A stretch of DNA of 64,000 nucleotides from DASRAP01 sp035277145 (lineage in GTDB: Bacteria > Gemmatimonadota > Gemmatimonadetes > Gemmatimonadales > Gemmatimonadaceae): assembly GCA_035277145.1 (NCBI GenBank), contig DATELA010000062.1:7759-71758 (forward strand), written 5' to 3'. The notes beneath the pieces are model-generated. The model did not search any database. It had not been told where the DNA came from and was given only the letters and a program-made list of their open reading frames with translations. The translations under genes and the position numbers were made by a program. Positions 1 to 11,600 of the stretch are shown piece after piece; position 1 is the first letter of the stretch; each line of letters starts with the position of its first letter.

Positions 1-118
1 ATCGACGGTGCGAGTTCAGAAGCCGTTACACCCTAGAGTGTCCAGAAGTGCTTTTCGAGCCGGAATTGTGACGGACTCCTCAAACTTCGAGTGATTCGTG
101 CGCGAGACAGGGATCACA

Positions 119-254
119 ACCAAGGATCGAGGATCGAGTTTAAGGATCGAGGGAAAGAGGGTGAGGCGAGAGTGAAACAGGACGAGAATGCCTCGGTCCT
201 TTGGTTTCCCTACTCCTCAACCGATTCCCTCGCTCCTCATCCTTGATCCTTGGT
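119..254. repeat. Low-complexity spacer with inverted ends
   Basis: The sequence 119-134 (ACCAAGGATCGAGGAT) matches the reverse complement of 239-254 at 15 of 16 positions, so the spacer can fold into a long-range stem. Between the arms lie short repeated words around GGATCGAG. It sits just downstream of the APC permease stop codon and may end that transcript, but there is no T-run. I recognise nothing in bases 1-118. Confidence 0.5.
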
Positions 255-1655
255 CCTATTTGTCGCGTAGAGGAGAAGGCCAAAAAGGTTAGCAAGTAGG
301 ATGAGTCCCGTGATCTTGATGGCAAACCAGGTTCGGCTTTCCACCGCAATAATGGGCAACACCGACAGCACCACGTACAGTGCCGTCATCAAGAATCCGG
401 AAATCGCGCAGACCTGAATCAGCATCGGCGGTTTTACTGCTGCACGACGCATGCCCAGAACCGGAATCGCGAACATCGCGAGATATGTGAGTCCGTAAAA
501 AATGCCGGCTGAGTTCCACAGCAACTGAAACGCTTCCTGCTTGCCGACGCCGACGAGCCCGAGCGTCGCGAGGACAAACGTCACGGCGCCGACGAAGACA
601 ATCGAGTTCACCGGCGTTTTGTATTTCGAGCTCAGCCGTGTGAACCACGTAGGCAGCAGACGGTCCCAGCCGGCGACCATCGGCAAACGCGCGCACCCCG
701 CAAAATTCACACTCGCTTGCGCGAACCGAATCGCGAGCATCGCGCTCAATGTGATTGGTGCAATCGCGGCGACGGCGCCCAGTGCGCCAAAACCTTTCGT
801 CAACAATTGTGGGATTGGCGCGATGAGATCGATCTCGTCGATCGGAATCATCGTCACCACCGACGCCGTGCCGAGTATGAACATCAGCGTGACGATCGGT
901 GCCGCGACCACCGTCGCTTTGGTAATGCTCTTCACAGGATCTTTGCATTCGCCCGCGTGAATCGCGACGTACTCGAATCCCGCGAATGCGCCGAATCCCA
1001 TTTTGCCGAGCAGGTTGAGTTGCAACAACAATGGCGTCGCGACCGCGACAGTATTGACCGCGGTGAGCGTACCGCTTGCTTTGTTGATCCACGGCAGCGC
1101 GATGATCATCACGAAAATCGCGAGCATCAGCATGCCACCCGCGGTGTGCACCCAGCGGCCCAGTTTGAGTCCGATGATCGTGAGCCACATGAGCGCGCCA
1201 ATCACCACGGCACTCATTGACGCAATGACCCAATTGTTCGCCATCACTTCAGCGACACCCGGTCCGAAGATGTACCCGAGGTATTGCGTGAACTGCAGGC
1301 CGACGTTGGTCATGTTGAGAATCGCGAAGACCCACAGGTTCCACGCGACAATGAATCCCATGAACTCGTTGAACCCGAGTTTGGCCCACTGATACAGTCC
1401 GCCCTCGAGCGGCATCTGCTTGTTGAGCCAGACCGCGACGATGGCGGATGGGACGTAGAACAACGCGACCGCGATCAACCAGAACACCACGTGCGCGGGT
1501 CCTTGCTTCGCTGCAACGCCGACCCATTGCAATCCGACAATGAACAGGATTTGCGCGAACACCAGATCGCGCAGCGACAAATCCTTGCGCAGCGACTCGC
1601 TCAGCGCCTGAACCGTCCCTTGGCCGCCGTCGGCCGGTCGCGTTGCCGCCGTCAT
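237..1655 (-). CDS. APC-superfamily amino acid permease
   Basis: A 472-residue, very hydrophobic protein with about 12 predicted membrane segments. It belongs to the amino acid-polyamine-organocation (APC) superfamily, secondary transporters of amino acids or amines across the inner membrane. The family's central loop is recognisable as GFEYVAIHAGECKDP, followed by the next helix. The N-terminal 35 residues are hydrophilic and cytoplasmic. The ATG lies directly after the stop codon of the beta-propeller gene, so it is the last gene of a four-gene operon read from 4744 down to 237. Substrate cannot be read from sequence. The neighbouring fucosidase does not indicate sugar transport, because APC members do not carry sugars. 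Confidence 0.9.
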   Translation of the reverse strand: MTAATRPADGGQGTVQALSESLRKDLSLRDLVFAQILFIVGLQWVGVAAKQGPAHVVFWLIAVALFYVPSAIVAVWLNKQMPLEGGLYQWAKLGFNEFMGFIVAWNLWVFAILNMTNVGLQFTQYLGYIFGPGVAEVMANNWVIASMSAVVIGALMWLTIIGLKLGRWVHTAGGMLMLAIFVMIIALPWINKASGTLTAVNTVAVATPLLLQLNLLGKMGFGAFAGFEYVAIHAGECKDPVKSITKATVVAAPIVTLMFILGTASVVTMIPIDEIDLIAPIPQLLTKGFGALGAVAAIAPITLSAMLAIRFAQASVNFAGCARLPMVAGWDRLLPTWFTRLSSKYKTPVNSIVFVGAVTFVLATLGLVGVGKQEAFQLLWNSAGIFYGLTYLAMFAIPVLGMRRAAVKPPMLIQVCAISGFLMTALYVVLSVLPIIAVESRTWFAIKITGLILLANLFGLLLYATNRTKDQG

Positions 1656-2915
1656 CTATTGCTTGTGGATCTTGAACACCGCGACCACCGGCGTTCCGTC
1701 GACGCCTTCCACAACGCGCACAATCGCATTTGATCCGATGAACGTGGTCGTATTGTGTCCGACGTTGCGCGCGGGGAACGCATTCGCAAACGCAATGTGG
1801 CGGCCAGTCGGATCGAGGATTCTGAAGCGCGGCACGCGATCGCCCGCCGCTGTGAAGCCCTTCTCGAGAATCCAGAAATTGCCGTCCGGATCGATCTGTA
1901 ACACGGAGAACGGCGCCCAGTTTACCGGCCATTGCACGGCGCTCATGTACGCGTCGACGTCAGAGTTCGGATACTTGCGATACTGGCTCAGCGAGAAGCG
2001 CAGCTGTTCCTCGGTCGCAGCACGATCCTCCGCGGCGAACCCGATGGGATCGATGTGCCACCGAATGACCGTACGCTTGGTCTGATCGTCGGCGCACACG
2101 ATTTCCGTTTTGCTCGTCATCGCCACGCAAATCCGTTTGCGGGCGCGATCGACGACGTGCACTGGCCAACCAGGTTCGATTGGCATGACCATGGTGCGCT
2201 GACCGCCAACGGTTGACATCACGCCGCGCGGCTCTTCGAGCGAGCCGACGTCGAGCACGCGGTTGGCGCGGATGTCGACGATGTGATACGTGAGCGTCCG
2301 CGCAAACGGCTCGCCGGCGCGACGACTCCGAAACGCTTTGATCGCGTACACAGAATCGCTCAATGGAACCAGCATCTCGGATGTGCCGGTCGCGTCGTTG
2401 CCGAGTAACTGACGGAACAACACTTCGTCAAGACGAATCGATCGCGCGAATCCGCGCGACACCGTCAGCCAGTTCAAGCGTTTGGTCGAGAAATCGACCG
2501 CGACGATCGTGTCGCCGCCCGCGGGACCAAAGAAACTCACCCAGCGGAATTCGCCGGGACCTTCGCCGTAGCGTCCGTGCGTGGCGAGATGACGCCCCGT
2601 TGAGTCAAAGATGCGAAACTCGAACGCCGTCTCGCCGCGTCCGTCGAGCACCGCGATCCGTCCGCCGTTCAACATCGAAAGATTCCCAATCGCCGCAAAC
2701 TCGGCGGCCGGGTCACCATTTGCGCCAATGACGACGGACGGCAGTGTGTCGACGAACCACACCGGAACACCGGCGTCCGGATTCTTGGGATTGTCAGCGA
2801 TGGCGATGCCCGCGCTATCGCGCGTGGCAAACGGTTCGACCTTGGGCACTCCACCGCCGACGGCGCGTTCGCACGCGGCCAGCGCAAGCGTGACGAGCAC
2901 AACACTGAATCGCAT
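1656..2915 (-). CDS. 6-bladed beta-propeller-like lipoprotein
   Basis: A 419-residue protein with a lipoprotein signal peptide: a short hydrophobic stretch ending LAAC, with Cys15 as the lipidated residue. The rest is rich in beta strand and in recurring phrases such as LDGRGETAFEFRIFDSTGRHL and FRILDPTGRHIAFAN, which resemble blades of the NHL/6-bladed beta-propeller family common in soil diderms. These proteins are usually periplasmic binding or scaffold proteins, and the exact role is unknown. Only 3 bp separate it from the fucosidase upstream and none from the permease downstream, so all are probably co-expressed. Confidence 0.75.
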   Translation of the reverse strand: MRFSVVLVTLALAACERAVGGGVPKVEPFATRDSAGIAIADNPKNPDAGVPVWFVDTLPSVVIGANGDPAAEFAAIGNLSMLNGGRIAVLDGRGETAFEFRIFDSTGRHLATHGRYGEGPGEFRWVSFFGPAGGDTIVAVDFSTKRLNWLTVSRGFARSIRLDEVLFRQLLGNDATGTSEMLVPLSDSVYAIKAFRSRRAGEPFARTLTYHIVDIRANRVLDVGSLEEPRGVMSTVGGQRTMVMPIEPGWPVHVVDRARKRICVAMTSKTEIVCADDQTKRTVIRWHIDPIGFAAEDRAATEEQLRFSLSQYRKYPNSDVDAYMSAVQWPVNWAPFSVLQIDPDGNFWILEKGFTAAGDRVPRFRILDPTGRHIAFANAFPARNVGHNTTTFIGSNAIVRVVEGVDGTPVVAVFKIHKQ

Positions 2916-2918
2916 TCC

Positions 2919-4231
<1,313 letters not shown>

Positions 4232-4235
<4 letters not shown>

Positions 4236-4744
4236 ATGTATTGCGCGATGCCCATCGCGAGCGCCGCGCACACGAGCAGCACCAGCACGACGTTACCGAG
4301 GGATCCAAGGCGGTCGCGGAGTGCGTTCATCTCCGCAACGAGCGCATCACGCTCGCCGGCTGCTGCCTGTGCGACGCGCGGTCCCAGCGCCGCCATCTTC
4401 ATCATCATCGGCCGCATCGTGACCATGCCGACGAGAAATGCGAGAATGGCGAGCACACCACCGGTGCCGAATGCCATGCCCGGACCCGAGCGCATGTATT
4501 CCGGTTGGAAACCGACTGACGCGCGCCAGTAGAGCCACGACCCGCTGATGATTGTGAGGAGCGCGACCACCGGCATGAACACGGGAAGACCGCGCTTCAC
4601 GAGTGCGTTCATGACCTTGCCGCCGTCAGGGCCGGCGTCGCGAATCGCCGGCAACAAAAAGATCGTGTTGAAGAACATCGTGCCGACCCAGATGACGCCG
4701 CCAAGTACGTGAACGGCGCGCAGAATGACTTGCAGCAAATTCAT
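4232..4744 (-). CDS. CopD/DUF2269-like four-helix membrane protein
   Basis: A 170-residue integral membrane protein with four hydrophobic segments. The first contains VHVLGGVIWVGTMFFN, resembling the conserved His-containing first helix of CopD-like and DUF2269 proteins, some of which are linked to copper handling or heme. The loop between helices 3 and 4 is charged and probably helical. It is the first gene of the operon and overlaps the fucosidase start by GTGA. Function is not known; the CopD relationship rests on helix 1 only. Confidence 0.65.
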
Positions 4745-4799
4745 GTGCAGACTCCGTGAAATCGGGCGTGGGTATGCGTCGCGCAGCGCAGCGCGCGAC

Positions 4800-6710
4800 C
4801 TATCGAATGCGCACGACGCCGGGTGCGACCGCCGTGAATCGCGTGAGTACCGCCGGATCGTGACCAGGCACGATCAGCCTCGGCGAACTCGCGAGCGTCT
4901 TCATGCGATCCTGCGCGGCGAGGTTCGACGTTGCATCGAGCGTCGCGGCGATGGGGACGTGTTTGTCGAGGTTCTCGTACAAATACATGTTGTCACTCGC
5001 GATCACGACCGTACCGCCGTCGATGCGCACCGATGCGTACTGCGACTGAAACGTGTGCTTGCCGCCGGTGAAGACCGTGATGCCCGGGATGATCTCTCTG
5101 GCGTCGCCATCCACCAGTTGCACGCGCCCGGACGCGCGCAACTGGTGGAGCATCGCCGCGTCCGCCGCATTGATCGTGCGGTCGCGTACGGTGCCGGCGC
5201 TGTCGATGTGATGCTCGACTTCATCCTTCTGAATCCAGATCCTGGCATTCGGAAACAACTCGGCGCCATCAAAGTGGTCCCAATGCACGTGCGACACGAT
5301 GACGTCAGTGATCGCTTCGCGCGCCACGCCGAACTTTGTGACGGCGCTGTCCGGCCGCATGTATGCAGCCGGTCGCCACTGACGCATCAGGTTTTCGCGC
5401 GGCTGAAATCCCGCATCGACGAGCACGTTGCGGCCACTTGCTCCCTTCAGCAGCCACACCATCATCGCGATGTCCATGCGACGACTCGTGTCCGCACCGG
5501 CGACGAGCCCTGACACACGAAACTTCTCGAGCGTCGCGTAGTTGATCGCGTACACCTCGTACGACGCCGCTGCTTGCGGCGGTGGCGACGGTGCTTGCGC
5601 GGCGGGACTTTTGTACGGCGGCAGCGTGGGCATGATCTCCGACACCGTCACGAGCGCCGCGCCCGGCCACGTCGACGGGACACCGCGAATGAACGTGACC
5701 ACGCCCGTCGCTGGCGCTTTGATCTCACCGGTGCGACGTCCGAGAAAATCCGTGGTGTAGCCGATCACCTGACCGTTCGTGACGCGCGCGTCGCGCGCGA
5801 CGGTCGCAAAAAACATTTCTGTTTTCGTCGCGGCCACTTGCTTGGGATCCGCAAGCCACACTGGTGTTACTGGTCGCACGGGCCGCGCAATCATTGATAG
5901 TGCGCCGAGCACATTGAGCGAACCGTTGATCAACGCGTCGACATCGGCCTGGATGACGGTGCCGGAACGGCCCGCTTCGCCGACGATGACCGTTTTTCCG
6001 CGCGCGAGCGAGTAGCCACCGAGCGTGCGCGAACCGGTCGGCGCTGCAGCGTCAACGTCGCGTACGATGATGTGATTGAGTCCAAATGCGAGCACGAGTG
6101 CGCGCGACGCGGAGTCCTGCGCGCGATTGCCCGTGCGTGTCCAGTAACTGTATTGACGCAGGTCTTCGTCGATGTCGCCGCCGTGCAGATCCACGACGAC
6201 GTCCGATTGTTCGACGACGTGCCGCGCGATGAGATCGAGCGCGCGATCGGATTGTGTCCCGGCCGGATTGCCGGGATACACACGGTTCATGCCTTTCTTG
6301 TCGACAGGATTCAGGTGCACGATCATCTGCTCGAACGACGCGACGTTGAGCATCGGCATGATGATGACGGTGCCGGTGAGCTTCGTTGCGTCGATGCGCG
6401 CGATCAGCCGCGACAGCGCAACTGACGACGCGTATTCGGTGCCGTGGCTGCCCGCGATGAATGCGACGGTCTTGCCGGGCTTGGTGCCGTGAATGACCGC
6501 GACCGCCATACTCGTGCCCGCATCAGAGCTCGGCGGTACGACGATTTCGCCGTATGCCGTCTCGCCGCGCTTGGCGATGGCCGTGCCGACGGTTGCGGTC
6601 GGCTTTGGGTCTGCGGGTGTCGCGGCGTTCGAGCGTCCTTGCGACGCCGCCGGGTTTGCGATCGCGCCGAAGAGTGCGGCGCACGCAACGGAGATGTGAG
6701 CGATTCGCAT
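4800..6710 (-). CDS. Secreted fusion: aspartoacylase-like peptidase plus metallo-beta-lactamase
   Basis: A 636-residue protein of two enzymes. The start is the ATG at 6710, because the 35 codons upstream are Arg-rich and a signal peptide (MRIAHISVACAALFGAIANPAASQ) follows. Residues about 35-380 are a succinylglutamate desuccinylase/aspartoacylase (M14-like) domain with the zinc motifs GSHGTE (His89, Glu92) and DLHGGD, and a small C-terminal beta domain (APATGVV). A Pro/Ala-rich linker follows. Residues about 400-636 are a metallo-beta-lactamase fold close to N-acyl-homoserine lactonases, with HVHWDH at 474-479, GGKHT, a DN metal ligand and a final PGHD. Both domains look catalytically intact. 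Each normally occurs alone. The substrate is unknown. Confidence 0.82.
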   Translation of the reverse strand: MRIAHISVACAALFGAIANPAASQGRSNAATPADPKPTATVGTAIAKRGETAYGEIVVPPSSDAGTSMAVAVIHGTKPGKTVAFIAGSHGTEYASSVALSRLIARIDATKLTGTVIIMPMLNVASFEQMIVHLNPVDKKGMNRVYPGNPAGTQSDRALDLIARHVVEQSDVVVDLHGGDIDEDLRQYSYWTRTGNRAQDSASRALVLAFGLNHIIVRDVDAAAPTGSRTLGGYSLARGKTVIVGEAGRSGTVIQADVDALINGSLNVLGALSMIARPVRPVTPVWLADPKQVAATKTEMFFATVARDARVTNGQVIGYTTDFLGRRTGEIKAPATGVVTFIRGVPSTWPGAALVTVSEIMPTLPPYKSPAAQAPSPPPQAAASYEVYAINYATLEKFRVSGLVAGADTSRRMDIAMMVWLLKGASGRNVLVDAGFQPRENLMRQWRPAAYMRPDSAVTKFGVAREAITDVIVSHVHWDHFDGAELFPNARIWIQKDEVEHHIDSAGTVRDRTINAADAAMLHQLRASGRVQLVDGDAREIIPGITVFTGGKHTFQSQYASVRIDGGTVVIASDNMYLYENLDKHVPIAATLDATSNLAAQDRMKTLASSPRLIVPGHDPAVLTRFTAVAPGVVRIR

Positions 6711-6804
6711 GGTTGTGCCACGAAGGTATCGCGGGCGGCGCGCAAGCGCGATAACGTCAGGCGCGCGGTACCGTCCGCGTCGTGCACCCACATCCCGACC
6801 GATC

Positions 6805-8151
6805 ATGCGCTCCATACACCTTGTTCACCTCGCCGCACTCGCGGTTGTGTCCTCAGCTGTTGCACCCGTTGCGATTGCACAACGCGGTGGCGCACCGCAA
6901 CCATCGCCGGTTACCGCGATTCGCGTCGGCCGGCTCGTCGATCCCGAAACGGGAACGATCGCGAACAATCAGATCATGCTCGTGCAGGGCGGGCGATTCA
7001 CCGCGATTGGTGCGAACGTCACCGTCCCGCAGGGTGCTGAAGTGATCGACCTGTCCGGGCTGACGGTGGTGCCGGGACTCGTCGACGCGCACAACCATCT
7101 CGCGCTCACGTATAAGGATGTTCCCGAGAACAACATCTATTACCTGACGTACGTGCTCGAGGACACGCCGCTGCGCGCAATCCAGGCGGCATCGAACGGC
7201 ATCCAGATGTTGTCGTCGGGATTCACGATCGTGCGCGACATGGGGAACAACGGCAACTACGCCGACGTCGCGCTGCGCAAAGCAATCGAGCAGGGTTGGT
7301 TGCCTGGGCCGACGATCATTCCGTCGGGCCTCATCATCGGCGGTATGGGCGGACAATTCTCACCCACGCCCGAGATGGCGATCGACAAGAAGATCGTGTA
7401 CCCCGAGTATCTCGAAGCCGACACACAGGACGAAATCATCAAAGCGGTGCGTCAGAACGCGTTGTTCGGCGCGCGCGTGATCAAGATCTGCGTCGATTGC
7501 AAACCATGGGGTTACACGGTCGACGAGATCAAACTGTTCGTGAGCGAAGCCGCGAAAGCGGGGCTCAAAGTCGAAGGCCACTGCCAGACGGTGGACGGCG
7601 TGCGCCGCGCGGTCGAAGCGGGCATCTGGTCCATCGCTCATGATCGCGGTATGACCGACGCGAATCACAAGGCGATGGCCGCGAAGGGCGTATATCGCGC
7701 CGGCACGGAAACGCCGCTCACGCTCACCGGCCGCACGAATCAGCAGCGATATACGGCCACGGTCGCGATGCTCAAGAACGCATGGGAGAACAAAGTGTTG
7801 CTCACGTTCTCAACCGACGCCGATTACTACATCCCCGGCAAGAATCGCGGCGAAGTCGCGATCGAGTTTCTCGAAACGTGGAAAGCGGCCGGCATTCCCG
7901 CGCCCGACATTCTGAAAGCGATGACGATTACGGGTTACAAAGTCAGCGAAACGGAATCATCGCGCGGGCCGATCAAAGTCGGCATGTGGGCGGATTTCAT
8001 TGCGGTGCAGGGCAATCCGCTGCAGAACATTGACGCACTGCGCGACGTGCGCTGGGTCGTGAAGAACGGCATGGTGTTCAAGCGCGATGGCGTGATGACG
8101 CCCGGCGCGTTCTTCAATGGCGGGCCGGTGAACGGGTACAACGCTCGGTGA
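6805..8151 (+). CDS. Secreted amidohydrolase, imidazolonepropionase/prolidase type
   Basis: A 448-residue metal-dependent amidohydrolase. ATG 6805 is chosen because it begins a signal peptide (MRSIHLVHLAALAVVSSAVAP); the frame extends further upstream but is Arg-rich there. Family signs in order: a small N-terminal beta domain, VDAHNHLAL (HxH metal motif), VIKICVDCKPWG with the candidate carbamylated lysine, EGHCQT, SIAHD and TFSTDAD, then the C-terminal GPIKVGMWADFIAVQGNP typical of composite-domain amidohydrolases. Such secreted enzymes cleave cyclic amides or Xaa-Pro peptides. It is divergent from the aspartoacylase-lactamase fusion, sharing a 94-bp promoter region with it. Confidence 0.85.
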   Translation: MRSIHLVHLAALAVVSSAVAPVAIAQRGGAPQPSPVTAIRVGRLVDPETGTIANNQIMLVQGGRFTAIGANVTVPQGAEVIDLSGLTVVPGLVDAHNHLALTYKDVPENNIYYLTYVLEDTPLRAIQAASNGIQMLSSGFTIVRDMGNNGNYADVALRKAIEQGWLPGPTIIPSGLIIGGMGGQFSPTPEMAIDKKIVYPEYLEADTQDEIIKAVRQNALFGARVIKICVDCKPWGYTVDEIKLFVSEAAKAGLKVEGHCQTVDGVRRAVEAGIWSIAHDRGMTDANHKAMAAKGVYRAGTETPLTLTGRTNQQRYTATVAMLKNAWENKVLLTFSTDADYYIPGKNRGEVAIEFLETWKAAGIPAPDILKAMTITGYKVSETESSRGPIKVGMWADFIAVQGNPLQNIDALRDVRWVVKNGMVFKRDGVMTPGAFFNGGPVNGYNAR

Positions 8152-8161
8152 TGCAACAGCG

Positions 8162-8460
8162 AATCGCGGAACACGCGGACGGGCACGGATGACGCGGATA
8201 CGACAACGGCAGACCACGGATCACACGGATAAACACGGATCACCACGGATACGACAACGGCAGACCACGGAGCACACGGATTGACGCTGATGACCACGGA
8301 TACGACAACTACAAATCACGGAGCACGCGGACGGGCACGGACCACGCGGATACGACAACTGCAACTTCTTTGTTAACTGCAACAGCAACGCTTTGTAGTA
8401 TCCGTGCTGGTCCGTGGCAGTTTCCGTGTGGTCCGTGGTTTATCCGCGTATTCCGCGATT
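8162..8460. repeat. CACGGA-word repeat array with inverted right half
   Basis: From 8162 to about 8353 the plus strand is packed with variants of CACGGAT. A longer unit starting GGATACGACAAC recurs at 8196, 8247, 8298 and 8348, a period of 50-51 bp. After a gap of about 40 bp, the words appear inverted (ATCCGTG, TCCGTGG) from 8399 to about 8455. The right half opens with CTTTGTAGTATCCG (8391-8404), whose reverse complement occurs at 25341-25354 in the GxxExxY element. This fills the stretch between the amidohydrolase and the small membrane gene; no credible gene lies between the two halves here. Confidence 0.85.
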
Positions 8461-8673
8461 CGTAGTTCTGATGTATGCAACCGCGATGAATCCGGCCACG
8501 AGCGCGCTGTAAACGGCGACGAAGCACCAACTCGCCGGCCCGGAATGCCCCACTGATTCAAAGCCGGTCGTGCGCTCGATCCACGACCACAATGGCATGA
8601 GCGCGAACGTCGCGATGAACGCGATCGGCGCCGCGATCACTGCGCACGCGACGACAATGAGGGCCCGGCGCAG
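8440..8673 (-). CDS. Small two-helix membrane protein, hypothetical
   Basis: An open frame directly follows the stop codon of the Ig-repeat gene (TAG at 8674-8676). It encodes a small protein with two hydrophobic segments and the soluble loop PLWSWIERTTGFESVGHSG. The annotated-style start would be GTG 8640 (66 residues), but this cuts the first helix; reading from the CTG at 8673 restores ALIVVACAVIAAPIAF. Either may be right. The last residues are encoded in the CACGGA array, so the repeat supplies the stop codon. I do not recognise the family, but hydrophobic pattern and position make it a plausible real gene. Confidence 0.45.
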   Translation of the reverse strand: MRRALIVVACAVIAAPIAFIATFALMPLWSWIERTTGFESVGHSGPASWCFVAVYSALVAGFIAVAYIRTTNRGIRG

Positions 8674-11600
8674 CTACTGCACCACCACCGCGATGGACGA
8701 CGTCGGCAGTATGCGATAACCCGCGATCGTCGCGCTCACCGTAAGCGAACCCACTGTCAGCGGACGAATCGCAACGCCGCCAGTCGCAACGCTGCCCGGA
8801 GTCGATGAGTTTTGTGGCGCGATTGACAACGTCACAGTGCCCGCAGTGAGCGGCGTCGTCACCAGCGTCGCGATTGCCGCATTTGTCGACGTCACTGTTA
8901 CCGTCGCTGGGCTCGCGCCAAATCGGATGTTCTGCAACTCCGTCAACCCGGTGAAGTTGCTGTTCGGCACGCCGACGCGAATCGTAAATGCATCATCCGC
9001 ACCACCGGCAGTCAGTGTCGTCACGAGTCCGCTGACGTCGAGCGCCGGCTGCACGACCGACGTGAGTTCACTGCCCGACGTGAACGTCGGCGTTGTTGCC
9101 GTCACGAGCACATCGCCGGTGGTGCCTTCAATCGCTTGCGCAACGAACCCCGCAAACGTGTTGCCATTAGTGATTACGAGGTCGATAAACGCGCTGCCCG
9201 CGGTCGTCGCATTTGGTGCAACCAGCACGCGCGATGGATCTGCACTCGTCAGGCGAACGGTGATGCCACCGTGATCAGAACCACTCAGTGAAATCGATCC
9301 GGCGCGCTGCAAGCCCGCGCCAACCGTTTGCGCGCTCACCGACATCGACGCCTGCGTCACGGTCACCGTGCGCGACGCGTTCGTCGTCGCGGTGTACGTC
9401 GGAATTGTCGCGCTGATGGTCGCAGTGCCCGGAATCAAACCGTCCACCGCAACGCCACCGGTCGCGACGGATCCCGGCGACGAACTGTTGCCCGCGGCGA
9501 TCGTGACAGTCGTGCTCGAGACGTTACCCGCGAGCGTCACAAGCGGGACAACCGTTGCATTCGTCGTCGTGACCGTTGCCGTAATCTGCGATGCACCAAA
9601 TCGCAGGTTCTGCAATTCACTCAGACCCGATGGATTGCCGATGCCGATGCGCACCGTGAACGCGTCCGTCGTGGACGCAGTGTTCCGCGTTGTGCTGACT
9701 CCCGAGATGTCGAGCATCGGCGCGACGACCGTCGCCGTTGTCGTTCCGTCTGTGAATCCCGGTGCGACCGCTGTGATTTGCACCGTCGCAAGCGCGCCTT
9801 CGACACCATGCACCGTGTACGAGTAGAACGTTTGGCCGTTCGGAACCGGAATGTCGATGAATGCTGTCGCCGCAGTGGTGGTGTTCGGTGCGAGCAGCGC
9901 GATCGCCGGATTCGACGACGTCACGCGCACTGTAATGCCGCCGTGATTGCCATCCGACAAGCTGCCGCTCGACCCGCGCATCAAACCGCCGCCAACCGTC
10001 GTCGGACTCATACTCATCGTCGGCGACGTCACGTTCACCGTGCGCGACGCATTCGTTGTTGAGAGGAATCCAGGAATCGTCGCCGAAATCACCGTCGAAC
10101 CGGCCGAGAACGGACGGAACGCCACGCCGCCGGTCGCCACTGATCCGGGCGTCGAGGCATTCAGCGGCGCAATGCTTGCCGTCGCGGAACTGCCGGCGCC
10201 GATCAAATTGAGCACCTGTCCAGCAACGGTGCTGCTCGTGACCGTCGCGGTCACCGTGGTTCCGCCGGCGCGGATATTCTGCAATTCGCTCAAACCACCT
10301 GCGGTGCCAATGCCGACGCGCACTGTGAACGCGTTGTCATTACCGAGCGTGGTCGCGCTTGCCGGCACGCCGCTGATGTCGATCGCCGGCTGCTGCACCG
10401 TCACCTGCGACGTTGCGTCAGTGAACAGCGGCGACGACGCCGTGAGCGTGATGTTGCCCGTCTGACCTTCGACGCCTTGCACCACATAGCTGAAGAACGT
10501 GTTGCCGTTCGGTACCGCAATGTCAACGAACGCCGAGCCCGGTGTGTTCGCGTCGGGCGAGACGAGCATGACACTCGGGTTCGCGCTGGTCACGCGAACC
10601 GTGATGCCGCCGTGATCGCCGCCGCTCAAACTGCCGCTCCCACCGCGCTGCAGGCCGCTGCCAATCGTCGACGTTGACAGCGTCATCGTCGCCGCGGTGA
10701 CTGTCATGGTGCGTGACGCGTTCGTGGTCGGCGTGAGTCCCGCGCCCGTCGCGCTGATCGTCGACGTGCCGACGGTCAGTGGTGTCGTGGCGACGCCGCC
10801 CGTTGCAACGGAGCCCGGCGAACTCGACGCGAGCGCGGGAATCGAGACCGTCGCATTGGCGGAAACCCCCGACGAGGTCACCAGCCCGACAACACCTGGC
10901 ACGCTACTCGTGATATCGATCGTGTACCCTGCGCCGCCCGCGCGCACGTTCTGCAGCTCGCTCAGTCCCGCCGGCGAACCGATGCCGACGCGTGCAGTAA
11001 ACGCGTTGTCGGGTCCGAGGACGTTCACCGACGTCGACACGCCCGAGATATCGATGAACGGCTGAGCCAGCGGAATTGTGGCGCTCCCCGGTGTGAACAA
11101 CGGCGTCGTCACGTCAACGACGACCGAGCCCGTCGCGGCTTCGATGCCTTGCGTGACGAAGCTCAGGAAGCTGTTGCCATTGAGCACGTTCACGTCAATG
11201 AACGCGGAGCCGACGGTACTCGCGTTCGGCGCAATCAACAGTCGCGCGGGATCAGTACTCGTGATGCGCACCGTGACGCCGCCGTGATTCGACGCGCCGA
11301 GGCTCACGCTCTGCGCGCGCTGCAAACCGGCGCCGGTCGTTGAGTTCGACACCGATATGCCCGGCGCGCTGATCGTCGTCGACCGCGTCGCGTTGTTCGT
11401 GCTCGACGCGCCGGTGCTCGTCGCAGTGACCGTCGTTGTGCCGACGCCCGCCGGGCGAAGCGCGACGCCACCACTCGCGACCGAACCCGGCGACGACGAT
11501 TGCACCGGCTGAATCGCCGTCGTTGCCGACGCCGCGACTCCGCTTGTCGTCACGAGCTGCATCACCGCGCCATCCGCCACGCTCAACGAAATGCTGAGCG

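Noticed and set aside
1..118. Gene or RNA at the left edge
   Set aside because: No frame, stem set or tRNA-like pattern is convincing in the first 118 bases.
8348..8404. Degraded GxxExxY gene ending at the TAG at 8396-8398
   Set aside because: The shared 14 bases include the stop codon, but the upstream in-frame translation (VNCNSNAL) does not resemble the GxxExxY C-terminus, so a gene remnant is not supported.
8162..8460. Possible CRISPR array
   Set aside because: Words are short and variable, spacing is irregular, the right half is inverted, and no cas gene is present.
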